From NCBI GenBank assembly GCA_025175895.1, contig CM046001.1, positions 50,343,719 to 50,407,718 on the forward strand: DNA of 64,000 nt, read 5' to 3'. Shown here in pieces: positions 19,776-31,987 of this stretch. The notes beneath the pieces were generated by a model. The model did no database searches and was not told where the DNA came from. It was given only the letters and a program-made list of their open reading frames with translations. The position numbers were made by a program, and so were the translations under genes. Within the stretch, counting starts at the first letter, position 1, and each line of letters starts with the position of its first letter. This DNA comes from Wurfbainia villosa. Lineage: Eukaryota; Streptophyta; Magnoliopsida; Zingiberales; Zingiberaceae.

Positions 19776-21937
19776 GATAGCTGATGGACCTTTGGGTTCA
19801 TTAGTTGTGGAACATTTCCCAACCTACGAATCTTGCTTGGAGGGTAAAATGACCAAGAGGCCTTTCGAGGCCAAGGGGTATAGAGCCAAAGATGTGTTAG
19901 AATTGGTTCATTCTGATTTGTGTTGTCCTATGTCTATCTAGGCAAGAGGTGGTTTTGAATATTTCATCTCTTTTATAGACGATTATTCAATATATGGATA
20001 CATTTACTTGATGCGCCCCAAGTCTGAATGCTTTGATAAGTTCAAAGAATTCAAAGCTGATGTGGAGAAACGTCAAGGTAAAAGTATCAAGACACTATGA
20101 TCAGATCGTGGTGGTGAGTGCCTCTTGAGAGAGTTTAGGAGTTACTTATCAGAGGCTGGGATTCAATCCCAATGGTCTGCACCTGGCACACCCCAGCAGA
20201 ATGGTGCAGCAGAGCGAAGGAATAGGACTCTTATGGAGATGGTTAGATCGATGATGAGTTATTCTTAGTTGCCAGATTCGTTCTGGGGATATGCTCTAGA
20301 TATGATAGTGTATTTTCTGAACTTGTTAGCATCTAAATCAGTGCCTTCTACTCCCACAAAATTATGGACTGGGCGAAAGCCTAGTCTAAGACATATTCAG
20401 ATATGGGAGAGTCCAGCACATGTGCTGAAGGCAGATGCTGGTAAGTTGGAACCTCATACAGAAGTGTGCATGTTCGTTGGCTATCCTAGTGGAACGAAAG
20501 GTGGATTGTTTTATAGTCCTAGAGATCAGAGGGTGATCGTTAGCACGATTGCAAGATTTCTAGAGGAAGACTATGTGATGAACCACAAGCCCATGAGTAA
20601 GATTGTTCTGGAGGAATTGAAAGGGGAAGTCACTACTTCAGTACCACCGGTATAAGAGGATATACCATAAGTCACTGCACCGCGTGTCACAGAGGATACA
20701 CAGGTGATACCTCATCGTAGTGGGAGGGTTGTGAGAAAGCCTGATAGATTCATGTTCTTGGGAGAATCTTCTAATTTGGTCCCCGGTGAACATGAACCTG
20801 ATCCCTGGACATATGAAGAGGCAATCCAAGATAAAGATGCAGTATCTTGGTAAAGTACAATGAATGCTGAGATTGAATCTATGGATTCAAATCAGGTCTG
20901 GGAGCTAGTAGAACCATTCAATGGTGTAAAAGCCATTGGATGCAAGTGGATCTACAAACGAAAGAGAGGAATAGACGGGAAGGTTGAGACCTTCAAAGCA
21001 AGGCTTGTTGTGAATGAGTATACTCAGAAAGAGGTTATCGATTATGAGGAGACCTTTTCGCCGATAGTCATGCTTAAGTCTATCCGAATTCTCTTATGTA
21101 TTTCTTCTCATATGGACTATGAGATATGTCAAATGGATGTCAAGACAGCTTTCCTTAATGGAAGTCTTGAGGAGAACATCTACATGAAGCAACCAGAGGG
21201 ATTCATTGCGAAGAACAAAGATCATCTTGTGTGCAAGCTTAATCGCTCCATTTATGGATTGAAGCAAGCTTCGAGGTCTTGGAACATCCACTTTGATGAG
21301 GTAATCCAGTCTTATGGATTTATTCAAAGTCCGGATGAGTCTTGTGTATATAAGAGATGTGACGGAAACGTAGTGGTATTTCTTGTACTATACGTAGATG
21401 TCATTTTGTTAATTGCCAAAAATGTCAAGGTGTTATCGGACGTAAGGGTATGGTTGTCCAAACAGTTTGACATAAAGGACTTGGGAGAAGTGGGACACAT
21501 CCTTGGGATACAGGTTATAAGGGATCACAGGAAAAGGATGTTGTGCTTATCTCAAGCTTCATACATAGACACCATTATGGATCGTTTTAGCATGCAAAAC
21601 TCCAAGAAAGGTTTTCTATGCCGTGGGCATGGTCAGCAGATATCAGAGTAATCTAGGACAGGGACATTGGACTGCGATAAAGAATATATTGAAGTACCTG
21701 AGAAGGACTAGGGATTATATGCTAGTTTACCAGGCAGACGAATTACTCCCCGTGGGTTACACAGATTCTGACTTCCAATCAGAAAGGGATAACAGTTAGT
21801 ATACCTCATGTTTTGTGTTTACTTTGGGAGGTGGGCCATTGTATGAAGGAGTGTCAAGCAGAAATGCGTGGTGGACTCCACCAAGGAAGATGAGTAAGTG
21901 GCGACCTCTGAGGCAGCCAAAGAAGCTGTGTGGCTCA
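19776..21937 (+). pseudogene. pol: Element X Pol: integrase, RT and partial RNase H
   Basis: Most of this stays in one frame with several stops. Integrase: the zinc-domain remnant CLEGK, the catalytic core with SFIDDYS and SDRGGE, and NGAAERRNRT, with TAG/TGA stops near 19939, 20098 and 20266. RT (20860-21651): CQMDVKTAFLNG, IYGLKQASRSW and the active-site motif YVDVILLI, where the second Asp of YVDD is Val. That would abolish catalysis. A deletion near 21600-21650 removes the RT/RNase H junction. RNase H begins with GYTDSDFQ and is interrupted after EAAKEAVWL by element Y. Nonfunctional, but the lineage is readable. Confidence 0.85.
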
Positions 21938-23839
21938 TGTTGGGATGTATACTGAAAAGTCTACCTTTTGTGTGAACATCTTTATTTTGAAATAAGAATC
22001 ACATGATCATTGTTTGCATATTTTCATGGTTATGCATATTGTCTAATACATTACAATGTAGATAACATAGTGTGTGGTGTCACACGGGAGACCATGTTAT
22101 CGGCTCCTTGTAAAGTATAAGAAAAGGCTCACAACCAAGATGGCTTTGGACAAACCATTGGAATGGTTGTAGTGTGATTTGGTATTGGTTTGTCTTGACC
22201 ATAGAATCACACTAGTGCATTTTGTGTGTATTGAGCAGGACAGACTTAGAGGTGATTCAATTTATTGCTGACTACATAATCAAATCAGACCTCAGATATT
22301 ATATTGTACATACTCTTAATCCCGATATAATAATGGGCACATATACTTAGTATTCATCTCTTTGATTTACCAATGGACGAGATTTATTGATTAAATCGAT
22401 AGCCTCGGTAAGATGGGAGATGATATTATTTATATGGTGTGTCGTTGATTATAGGAGGAAACCGTGTCCTATATATTAGGATGATGATATCCCCTTGAGG
22501 AGCTCATAAGGTTCAACATGTAAACCCTACAGGTGGACTTGGTCCGGCATGATGAAAAGGTTGAGTGGTACTACTCATGGAGTTAGATGTTGATTAATTA
22601 ATGGTCAGTAAATTAATTAATCGACGGACATTCGATATCTTAAACACAGGGAGAAAATGTACAAATAATATATGGAGCCCATATTAACTTATGGGGGTTG
22701 GTGAGGTAGATCAATGATAATCCTTTAGTGGATTGAATTATCATTAATGGATCGGACTTTATGTGGGCTTAATCCATGGGTGGCCAAGATCCAACTCCTC
22801 CTCATGGTCCCTATTGTAGCTTATTAACACCTCATGAAGCTTAGATCCAATGGATAGAAACAAAACTCTAGATCCAAAGGTAGAGATTAAATCTCTAAGA
22901 TCCGACGGTTTAGATTAAATCTCTAGATCCGACAGTTGAGATTAAATCCCTAGAACCAATGGTGGAGATTAAAACAAGGCTTATCCTTAAACTCTATAAA
23001 AGGAGGCTTAGGGTTGGCATGGATATAAATTAAGACGAGCTAGGGTTTTGGAGTTGGTGCCAAGAAGCAAGGGCTATGGTTTTGGAGCTTGGCGGCACCA
23101 AATAAGGAAATAGTTTCCTTATCTTCTTCTTCCTCAAGCTTGCCAGTGCCCATTGAAGCCCTTCCAGCCCTTGGCCGGCGTCCAAACTCCCTCTTCTCCT
23201 TCTCCTTGGCTGGTGGAAACAATATTTAGGGTTTTCCCTTGGTGTCTTGGCTGGTTTCCACCCTAATCTCTTCTTCCTTCTCGGCCGGCGGCAAGCTCCA
23301 ACATTGGATGTTGGTGGTTGGTTGAAAGAAGGAAAAGAGCTTTGTTTCTATTCTTTCTCTTGCTCGGAACAAGCAAGGAAGGAAGATTGGCGATCTAGGA
23401 GCTTCATCTTTTGGTAGATCGTCGCCCACACGACGTTCGAAAGGGGGAAGGTCATACATTAGAAGATCGAGAGGTATATCGATTTTCTATTCTCTTTTGT
23501 AACATGTTTGTATTTGTTTTTCAATTATGAGCATGATATATTCTGTTTGTGGCTAAATAATACTTGGATCCCGAACATAAACACAAAAACCGGCGATCCG
23601 TACATCGTCTATTCCGTGGCTACTCGTAGAATAGAGGTTGGTCGCTTGAACAACAAGTTTGTTCAAGTGACCACTCTAAACGAATAGCACGACAATGACT
23701 TGGTTTCTTGGGCAATCCCTTTTTTCTAGGATTAAATTTTTTTAATCCGGGGACATCGATGGGATCGCCATGAACAAGCGACCGAGGTGAAGTGGGAAGC
23801 GAAGTTTCCCCTCACGGACTCGAAAAGCTAAACCCTTCA
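21938..23839 (+). repeat. Element Y 5' LTR (1902 bp)
   Basis: TGTTGGGATGTATAC to CCCTTCA. It has a short array of GATCCGACGGTTGAGATT-type 27-bp repeats (about 22850-22970), TATAAAA at 22995-23001, then a Cys/Ser-poor transcribed part with TTGGCCGGCG motifs. Open frames here are not genes. Confidence 0.9.
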
Positions 23840-23841
23840 AT

Positions 23842-23858
23842 TGGTATCTGAGCCAAGG
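23842..23858 (+). other. Primer-binding site, element Y
   Basis: TGGTATCTGAGCCAAGG, a diverged Met-tRNA-type PBS (TCTGAG for TCAGAG), two bases after the LTR end. Confidence 0.75.
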
Positions 23859-24902
23859 TTTCCGGTTTTGTGTGTTTAAGGATTCGGTTACTCTTATGCA
23901 TTTTTCATATATTATATGTGCCGGATAATAGTAGGATATGCGTAGTTTAACTCTTTGGTTGCAGGCATAAGATCCGGCTATTATGGTCATATGTGTGTAT
24001 GTGATTGTATGTGTGTAATAGTATATTTTGTTGAATCCTCGGGGTTGACGAGGCTAGTATTTGATTTTTTATAAATTAGATACGACATTGTTTAGCCACT
24101 CTTTTTATTTTAGTTTACTTTCGATCTAGATTTCATGTACACTCCCTCGTGGAGTATAGGATCGATGGATGTAAATTAAAATAGATTTTAGTCTCGGCTC
24201 GGATCTCCGGATGACTCGTACATGGTGTAGGAGGAGCGGACGAGATGACGATGCGACGGGAGACATATTTAAGACAAAAACTATAATAGTTGGAAAATAA
24301 TTTATTTTTCATATTTATTGCTTATTGTTTGATATGCATGTCGTAGGCTAGAAAATTCCTCATTTTCAAATTACTAAGTGGGAGAGGGAATTTTTTTTAA
24401 ATTACCACGGCCACCATTATGATTTGACAAGTGATGCAAACAAACTTGCGCGTCGGCTCTGAGTGCCTTCCTCCCCATCGGATGAGTTTGTTTGTGGATC
24501 ACAAGGTCAAATATGGTTATAGAGAATTATCGAGGAGTGTGTGTACTTCTCCATCGGAAGGCACATAACCCGAGATAATTACCTTGGTACCGAGTAATGG
24601 TAAACACTTAGATACAAATATAAGTATCCTCTCCATCGGAGTCACTGCTTTTATTTGTAGGGCTAAAGAGGAACCAACTATTAATTTTACTTGTCAAAAA
24701 GTTAGGTTGACAAGATAGTAAAATTAATGGGTAAAACCTCCTCTTACAAATGTAGAATTCGTATACGTCCACACTATCGTGGCATACGATATTCTCGGTG
24801 TTTTGAGGTGTTGGTTGATTTAAAAATTTTATTGTTTGAGGAATCAATAATTTTTTGAAATCTAATATTTTGATTTATGTGATTCTTAGGTTTTCTTTCA
24901 AA
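23859..24902 (+). other. Element Y 5' leader
   Basis: About 1 kb between PBS and gag, without coding potential. Short CCATCGGA-type phrases recur (24476, 24552, 24632). No LTR, hairpin or RNA gene is recognisable. Confidence 0.5.
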
Positions 24903-25700
24903 ATGACTTTCAACCCACTTGCTGTGATACTGAAAGAGAATAAACTTACTGGACCCAACTATGTTGATTGGAAGAGGAATCTAGACATTGTCTTGACTAC
25001 TGAGGAATACAAATATGTACTCCTCGAAGAGTGCCCTCCTAAGCCTGAAGATGATTCTGGGGAAAAGGAGAGAGAGAGTTATAAGAAGTGGATCAAGGCC
25101 GATGAGATGGCGCGGTGTTATACTTTGGCATCTATGTCAAATGTACTACAACATCAGCATCAAGCCATGCCCACTGCTTATGACATGATGCTCAATCTCA
25201 AAGAGATTTTCGGACACCAGAATCGGGCTGCTAGGCAAGAAGTCATGAGAAACTTGATGACGACCACCATGATCGAGGGAACACCTATAAGGGATCATGT
25301 TCTCAAGATGATGGCTCATTTGAATGAGCTGGAGGTCCTTGGAGCTGAGATCAATGGGGAAACCCAAGTCGATATCATACTCCAGTCTCTACCTAGAAGT
25401 TTTGAGCAGTTTCTCCTGAACTACAACATGAACAAGAGGTTGTATTCGTTGATGGAACTTCTGACAGAACTCCAGGCGACAGAGGGGCTATTTCGTCAGA
25501 GTGCTCAAGCACATGCCATGGTGACCCAAAAGGTTTCTACTTCTAAGCCGAAAGGCAAGAAGAAGAAGAAACAAACTGGGGCAAAGGCAGTGAGAGGTAC
25601 TTAGGGAGGAGTGAAGAAGCCAAAAGGCAAGTGCTTCACTTGTAAGCAGACTGGACACTAGATGAAGGACTGCCCCAACCGTAAGCAGAAAAAAGGTATA
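24903..25700 (+). pseudogene. gag: Element Y Gag, stops at the zinc knuckle
   Basis: Starts at MTFNPLAVILKENKLTGPNY; the upstream in-frame ATG at 24855 adds 16 residues unlike the family. The UBN2-type capsid region is complete (DWKRNLDIVL, CYTLASMSNVLQHQH, ILQSLPRSFEQFLLNYNMNK), followed by a Lys-rich tail. An in-frame TAG at 25602 precedes the knuckle CFTCKQTGH, which is itself cut by a second TAG before MKDC, most likely TGG to TAG. About 233 residues remain open before the first stop. The family is clear, and the protein would lack RNA binding. Confidence 0.85.
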
Positions 25701-25723
25701 TCTTTTTGTCAAGTCGTTGAAAC

Positions 25724-26696
25724 ATGTTTAGCAATGTTATCTACGACACCTGGTGTATAGATACGGGAGCAACTGATCATGTCTGCAATACTTTGCAGGG
25801 GTTCCAGGAAACCAGACGACTGGCTGAGGGGGAGATTGTCGTGTACTTGGGTGATGCCACGAAGGTGGCGGTAGTTGCATTGGGAGACGTTCATTTATCT
25901 TTTGAGAAAAATAAAGTTTTGGTTCTTAAGAATTGCCTTTATGTACCCTTATTTAGAAAGAATTTAATTTCAGTTTCTAAATTATTTATGGATAGATATT
26001 CTATTTCTTTTAATGACAGAGTTGTTATAAAAAGGAATAGGGACATTATCTATTCTGATGCATTGATAGGAAATTTGTACACACTTGAACCAAAAGCTCC
26101 CACGATGCAAATTAATAACTCATCTTCTAATAAGAGAAAAGAACCTTCGAAGATGAACCAAACATATCTTTGGCATCTTAGGCTTGGTTATATTAACCTA
26201 AATAGAATTCAAAGGTTGATAACTGATGGACCTTTGGGTTCATTAGTGGTGGAAGATTTCCCAACCTGCGAATCTTGCTTGGAGGGAAAAATGACCAAGA
26301 GGCCTTTTAAGGCCAAGGGGTATAGAGCCAAAGATGTGTTACAATTGGTTCATTCTTATTTGTGTGGTCCAATGTCTATCTAGGCTAGAGGTCATTTTGA
26401 GTATTTCATCTCTTTTATAGACGATTACTCGAGATATGAATACATTTACCTGATGCGCTGCAAGTCTGAATGCTTTGACAAGTTCAAAGAATTCAAGGCT
26501 GATGTGGAGAAACGTCAAGGTAAAAGTACCAAGACACTACGATCTGATCGTGGTGGCGAGTACCTCTTGAAAGAGTTTAGGAATTACTTATCGTGAGGTC
26601 GATTCAATCCCAATTGTCCACACTGCACACCCCAGCAGTAATGGTGTAGCAGAGCGTAAGGAATAGGACTCTTATGGAGATGGTTAGATCGATGAT
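25724..26696 (+). pseudogene. pol: Element Y protease and integrase N-terminal half
   Basis: The retroviral-type aspartic protease motif DTGATDH lies about 12 residues into this frame (CIDTGATDHVCN). It is followed by the GAG-pre-integrase segment (YLWHLRLGYINLNRI, where the usual GH is GY), the zinc Cys pair CESCLEGK and the integrase core start SFIDDYSRY and SDRGGEY. A TAG at 26381 and a TGA near 26594 interrupt it. The frame is lost at 26696, where an LTR remnant of another family abuts. RT and nearly all RNase H are missing. Confidence 0.85.
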
Positions 26697-27633
26697 AAGC
26701 CCATGTGAGTGAATGTAAGGTCGGGTCCTCCGCACGCAGGATACCTTAGACGGTGATCCGACTAAGACTTCTGCGGAAGGCTCCAAGCCAAGACTGGATG
26801 AAGCAATACGCAACCGGAACGAAGCACACCGCAGGGTTAAGGTTTACCCGACCGCCGGAAGCTCAAACTTATGTTAAGTTTGAGTTTCACACGGCACCAG
26901 TCGACTGCCATGTATGGCAGTCGACTCCTCTGAGTCGAGTGTGTTCGACTGGTATCCGACTGATGGGTTTATGCCCAGCAGTCGACTTCCATGGAATGGC
27001 AGTCGACTACCAGAGGATGTCATGGGCACAGAACCACTCGTAGACGACTGGGCAGTAGACTACGGAGGCAGTAGTCGACTGGTGAGGTCAATCAGTCGAC
27101 TGCCAAGTGTTCCGTTGGACTACAACGGTCGGGATCCGACGTGTTCGGAGGCCGCTAGGACGGCAATGATCGCCAAGGGCAGCGTGATCTTGCGGCCAAC
27201 GGGAAGAAATCATCCCTCTCTATAAAAAGAGAGGGTGTGAGCCTTTGAGAGGCTAATTCTTATGCTCTAAGTGATCTTCCTAGTGCCCCACAAGCTTTAA
27301 ACTCTTCTTACTTGTCTTTACTTCAATCTTATTGTAAGAAGAGTGATCTTGGTTATAAAGGTTACCTCCACCTAGCTTGGTGCAAAGGAAAGACCATTAG
27401 TGGATTGGTTTTGGCGGAGTGATTCACCGAGGACGAATCGGGGACCGTGGATTAGCGGCGTAGCCGTGAACCACGTTACACCATCTTGTTAGCGTTTGAT
27501 TTCTTGTATTTCTATTTGCTTGTCTTTCTTTATTGTTTCCGTTGCGCTAATCTCTTTATAGACGAGCAAATACCGACATCCATCGTAAGAGGGCTATTCA
27601 CCCCCCTCTAGCCAGCCGTACCGATCCCCTACA
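26697..27633 (+). repeat. LTR remnant (C/F-like) replacing the pol of Y
   Basis: The 3' part (about 27290-27633) matches the end of the C LTR, including CCTCTAGCC...GATCCCCTACA. The upstream part (26700-26800) resembles the F LTR (GTCCTCC...GATCCGAC). It carries CAGTCGACTG at about 26897 and 27091 and CTCTATAAAAAG near 27220. The 5' end has no TG terminus and there is no target duplication, so it is not a simple insertion. Confidence 0.7.
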
Positions 27634-27733
27634 CCTTTCACTAAGGCCCTTCCGGCGAGAGCTTTCGATAGGCATGTGGAGGGAATGGGGATCAGATGTA
27701 TGGAAGTTTGAGGACAGCATAGTCTTTTAGTAT
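27634..27733 (+). pseudogene. Element Y RNase H C-terminal remnant
   Basis: The last 25 or so codons of pol (TFH/RALPARAFDRHVEGMGIRC-like), matching the better-preserved X copy at 29860-29940, then the stop and PPT. It shows that Y once had a complete pol. Confidence 0.7.
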
Positions 27734-27744
27734 AAGTGGGAGAT
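27734..27744 (+). other. Polypurine tract, element Y
   Basis: AAGTGGGAGAT directly before the 3' LTR; the same sequence precedes the X 3' LTR. Confidence 0.8.
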
Positions 27745-29646
27745 TGTTGGGATGTATACTTAAAAGTCTACCTTTTGTATGAACATCTTTATTTTGAAAT
27801 AAGAATCACATAATCATTGTTTGTATATTTTTATGGTTATGCATATTGTCTAATACATTACATTGTAGATAACATGGTGTGTGGTGTCACACGGGAGACC
27901 ATGTTATCGGCTCCTTGTAAAGTATAAGAAAAGGCTCACAACCAAGATGGCTTTGGACAAACCATTGGAATGGTTGTAGTGTGATTTGGTATTGGATTGT
28001 CTTGACCATAGAATCACACTAGTGCACTTTATGTGTATTAAGCATGATCAACTTAGAGTTGATTCGATTTATTGATGACTACATAATCGAATCAGATCTC
28101 AGATATTATATTGTACACACTCTTAATCTCGATATAATAACGGGCACATATACTTAGTATTCATCTCTTTGATTTACCAATGGGCGAGATTTATAGATTA
28201 AATTGATAGGCTCGGTAAGTCGGGAGATGATATTATTTATATGGTGTGTCGTTGATTATAGGAGGAAATCGTGTCCTATATATTAGGATGATGGTGTCCC
28301 CTTGAGGAGATCATAAGGTTCATCTTGTAAACCCTGCAGGTGGACTTGGACTGGCATGATGAAAAGGTTGAGTGGTACTACTCATGGAGTTAGATGTTGA
28401 TTAATTAATGGTCGGTAAATTAATTAATCGATGAACATTAAAGATCTTAAACACGGGGAGAAAATGTATAAATAATATATGGAGCCCATATTAACTTATG
28501 GGAGTTGGTGAGGTAGATCAATGATAATCCTTTAGTGGATTGGATTATCATTAATGGATCGGACTTTATGTGGGCTTGATCCATGGGTGGCCAAGATCCA
28601 ACTCCTCCTCATGGTCCCTATTGTAGACTATTAACACCTCATGAAGCTTAGATCTAATGGATAGAAACAAAACTCTAGATCAAAAGGTAGAGATTAAATC
28701 TCTAAGATCCGACGGTTGAGATTAAATCTCTAGATCCGACGGTTGAGATTAAATCCCTAGAACCAATTGTGGCGATTAAAACAAGGCTTATCCCTAAACT
28801 CTATAAAAGGAGGATTAGGGTTGGCATTGAGGTAAATTAAGAGGAGCTAGGGTTTTGGAGTTGGCGGCAAGAAGCAAGGGCTAGGGTTTTGGAGCTTGGT
28901 GGCACAAAATAAGGAAATAGTTTCCTTATCTTCTTCTTCCTCAAGCTTGCTGGCTCCCATTGAATCCCTTCCAACCCTTGGTTAGCTTCCAAACTCCCTC
29001 TTCTCCTTCTCCTTGGCTGGTGGAAACAAGATTTAGGGCTTTCCCTTGGTGTCTTGGCCGGTTTCCACCCTAATCTCTTCTTCCTTCTTGGCCGACGGCA
29101 AGCTCCAACATTGGATGTTGGTGGTTGGTTGAAAGAAGGAAAAGAGCTTTGTTTCTATTCTTCCTCTTGCTCGGAATGAGCAAGGAAGGAAGATTGGTGA
29201 TCTAGGAGCTTCGACTTTTGGTAGATCGTCTCCCACACGACGTCCGAAAGGAGGAAGGTCATACATTAGAAGATCGAGAGGTATATCGATTCTCTATTCT
29301 CTTTTGTAACATGTTTGTATTTGTTTTTCAATTATGAGCATGATATATTCTGTTTTTGGCTAAATAATACTTGGATCCCGAACATAAACACAAAAATCGG
29401 CGATCCGTACATCGTCTATTCCACGGCTACTCGTAGAATAGAGGTTGGTCGCTTGAACAACAAGTTTATTAAAGTGACCACTCTAAATGAATAGCACAAT
29501 GATGACTTGGTTACTTGGGCAATCCCTTTTGTCTAGGATTAAATTTTTTTAATCCAGGGACATCGATGGGATCGCCAAGAACAAGCGACCAAGGTGAAGT
29601 GGGAAGCGAAGTTTCCCCTCATAGACTCGAAAAACTAAACCCTTTA
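27745..29646 (+). repeat. Element Y 3' LTR (1902 bp)
   Basis: TGTTGGGATGTATAC to CCCTTTA. It is the same length as the 5' LTR and has TATAAAA at 28802-28808. The terminal CA has become TA by one transition. Substitutions between the pair are scattered. Confidence 0.9.
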
Positions 29647-29651
29647 GCTTA

Positions 29652-29940
29652 GGAACTTCTTGATGAACTTGGATGTGATTCTTGGTTTGCCCAGAACTAT
29701 CAAAATTTATTGTGATAGCAATGGTGCAGTTGCAAACTCGAAGGAACCACGAGCTTATAAGGCAAGTAAACACATAGAGCGCAAGTACCATCTGATACGA
29801 GAAATCGTAAAGAGAGGAGAAGTTGTTGTGGCCAAGATTGCATCGGAGGATAACCTGGCAGATCCTTTCACTAGGGCCATTTCGACGAGAGCTTTTGATA
29901 GGCATGTGAAGGTAATGGGAATCAGATGCATGACAGTTTG
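29652..29940 (+). pseudogene. Element X RNase H C-terminal half
   Basis: Continues the X frame after Y: RNFLMNLDVI, YCDSNGAVANSKEP, HIERKYHLIREIV and EDNLADPFTRAI. The DSN, KHIE and NLAD blocks are typical of copia RNase H. The TGA at 29939 is followed by a short spacer and the PPT. Confidence 0.85.
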
Positions 29941-29963
29941 AGGACAGCATAGTCTTTTAGTAT

Positions 29964-29974
29964 AAGTGGGAGAT
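29964..29974 (+). other. Polypurine tract, element X
   Basis: AAGTGGGAGAT directly before the X 3' LTR. Confidence 0.8.
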
Positions 29975-31819
29975 TGTTGGGCTGTATACTGAAAAATCTA
30001 TATTTTGTATGAACATCTTTATTTTTGAAATAAGAATCATATGATCATTGTTTGCATATTTATAGTTATGCATATTGTCTAATACACTACATTGTAAATA
30101 ATATGGTGTGTAGTGTCACACGGGAGATCATGTTATCAGTTCATTGTTAGGTATAAGTAAAGGCTCTCAACCAAGATGGCTTTGGATAAACCATTGGAAT
30201 GGTTGTAGTGTGATTTGGTATTGATTTGTCTTGACCATTGAATTACACTAGTACACTTTGTGTGTATTGAACAGGACCGACATAGAGGTGTTTCGATTTA
30301 TTGCTGGCTACATAATCGAATCAGACCTCAGATATTATATTGTACATGCTCTTAATCCCGATATAATAACGGGCACATAAACTTAGTATTTATTTCTTTG
30401 ATTTACCAATGGGTGAGATTTATAGAGTAAATCGATAGGCTCGGTAAGTTGGTAAATGGTATTATTTATATGGTGTGCCACTGATAATAGGAGGAAACCG
30501 TGTCTTATATATTAGGATGATCATGTTCCCTTGAGGAGCTCATAAGGTTCATCATGTAAACCCTGCAGGTGGACTTGGTCCGACATGATGATAAGGTTGA
30601 GTAGTACTACTCATGGAGTTAGATATTGATTAATTAATTGTCAGTAAATTGATTAATCAACGGACATTCAAGATCTTAAACACGGGGAGAAATATATGCA
30701 AATAATATATGGAGCCCATATTAACTTATGGGGGTTGGTGAGGTAGATCAATGATAATCCTCTAGTGGGATGGATATCATTAATGGATCGGACTTTATGT
30801 GAGCTTGATCCATTGGGTGGCCAAGATCCAACTCCTTCTCATGGTTCCTATTGTAGCCTATTAAAACCTCATGGAGCCTATATCCGATGGTGGAAAATAA
30901 AACTCTAGATCCGACGGTGGAGATTAAATCTTTAGATCCGACGATTGAGATTAATTCTCTAGATCCGACGGTTGAGATTAAATCCCTAGATCCGATGGTG
31001 GAGATTGAAGGAGGCTTAAGCCTAACTCTATAAATAAGGCTTAAGGGGCTGGGCGGCAATGAATATAGAAGAGGATTAGGGTTTTGGGCGGTAAGGAGGC
31101 TTGGAGGCTTGGGCGGCCACAAACTTGGAAAGGTTTTTTTTCCTTCTTCTTCCTTAGGTGGCCAGCGCCCATCCTCTCCTCTTCTCTCGTTGTTCTAGCC
31201 GGAGTCCAACCTTCTTCCCTTCATCCTTGGCTAGAGCTAGGGTCTTCCCTTGAAGCTTTTGGCCGGCGCCCTTCCTCCTTATTTCTCTTTTTGGCCAGAG
31301 GCAAGCATCAATCTTGGAGCTTGATGGTCGGTTAAAGGAAGGAGAAGAGTTTTGTTTCTATATTTTTTTTCTTGTTCGGAGCGAGCAAGGAAAGGAAGAT
31401 TGGTGATCTAGGAGGCTTCGACTTTTGGAAGATCGTCGCCCACACGACGTCCAAAAGGAGATAGGGCATATGATAGAAGACCTAGAGGTAAACAACAGGT
31501 ATAATTTTTGTTTTGTTTTTCTTTTTGTTTCTTTGTATATTGTATGAATGGCATGTGGTTAAATTTACTTGGACCCCGAATACAAATGCGAAAACCGGCG
31601 ATCCGTACATCGTCTATTCCGCGACTACTCGTAGAATAGAGATTGGTTGCTTGAATAACAAGTTTGTTCAAGTGACCACTTTAATCGAATAGCACGACGA
31701 TGAAATGTTAGCTTGGGTAATCCCTCCTTGTCAAGGATAAATTTTTTATCCGGGACATAGAAGAGATCGCCATGAACAAGCGATCGAGTTGAAGTGGGAA
31801 GCGAAGTTTCCTACCTTCA
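29975..31819 (+). repeat. Element X 3' LTR (1845 bp)
   Basis: TGTTGGGCTGTATAC to CCTACCTTCA. About five 27-bp GATCCGACGG-type repeats lie at 30880-31010 and TATAAAT at 31029-31035. The sequence after 31819 switches to the Athila element. Confidence 0.85.
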
Positions 31820-31987
31820 GATCCGACCAAGGTTCAGTTATACTACGCTAGATGATATGCAATGTTCAGCTTACATAATGAAACATACTCCCCTAGACCT
31901 AAATTATGCAATAACCAAATTAAAAATCTAAGAAGAAACAACATAAGCAAGGAAAGGCATCGATACTCACAAAATAGCTCAAGGGGA

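Larger units (their letters stand above)
21938..29646 (+). mobile_element. Element Y: Ty1/copia of the same family, nested in X
   Basis: LTRs at 21938-23839 and 27745-29646, both exactly 1902 bp. The target duplication is GCTCA (21933-21937) and GCTTA (29647-29651), one C-to-T change apart. Excising Y rejoins the X RNase H frame without error (WL then RNFLMN). The internal region is only 3.9 kb: gag, protease and the start of integrase are present, the rest of pol is lost, and an LTR remnant of another family fills the gap (26697-27633). Confidence 0.9.
19776..31819 (+). mobile_element. Element X: Ty1/copia, 5'-truncated, hosting element Y
   Basis: The pol coding sequence begins in the GAG-pre-integrase region at 19776, where element C is inserted. 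It continues through integrase, RT and part of RNase H to 21937, is interrupted by Y, then resumes at 29652 and ends with PPT (29964) and 3' LTR (29975-31819). The same family supplies Y, E1, E2 and the LTR at 63209. The 5' LTR and gag are not in the window, apart perhaps from the fragment near 5940-6110. Confidence 0.85.
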
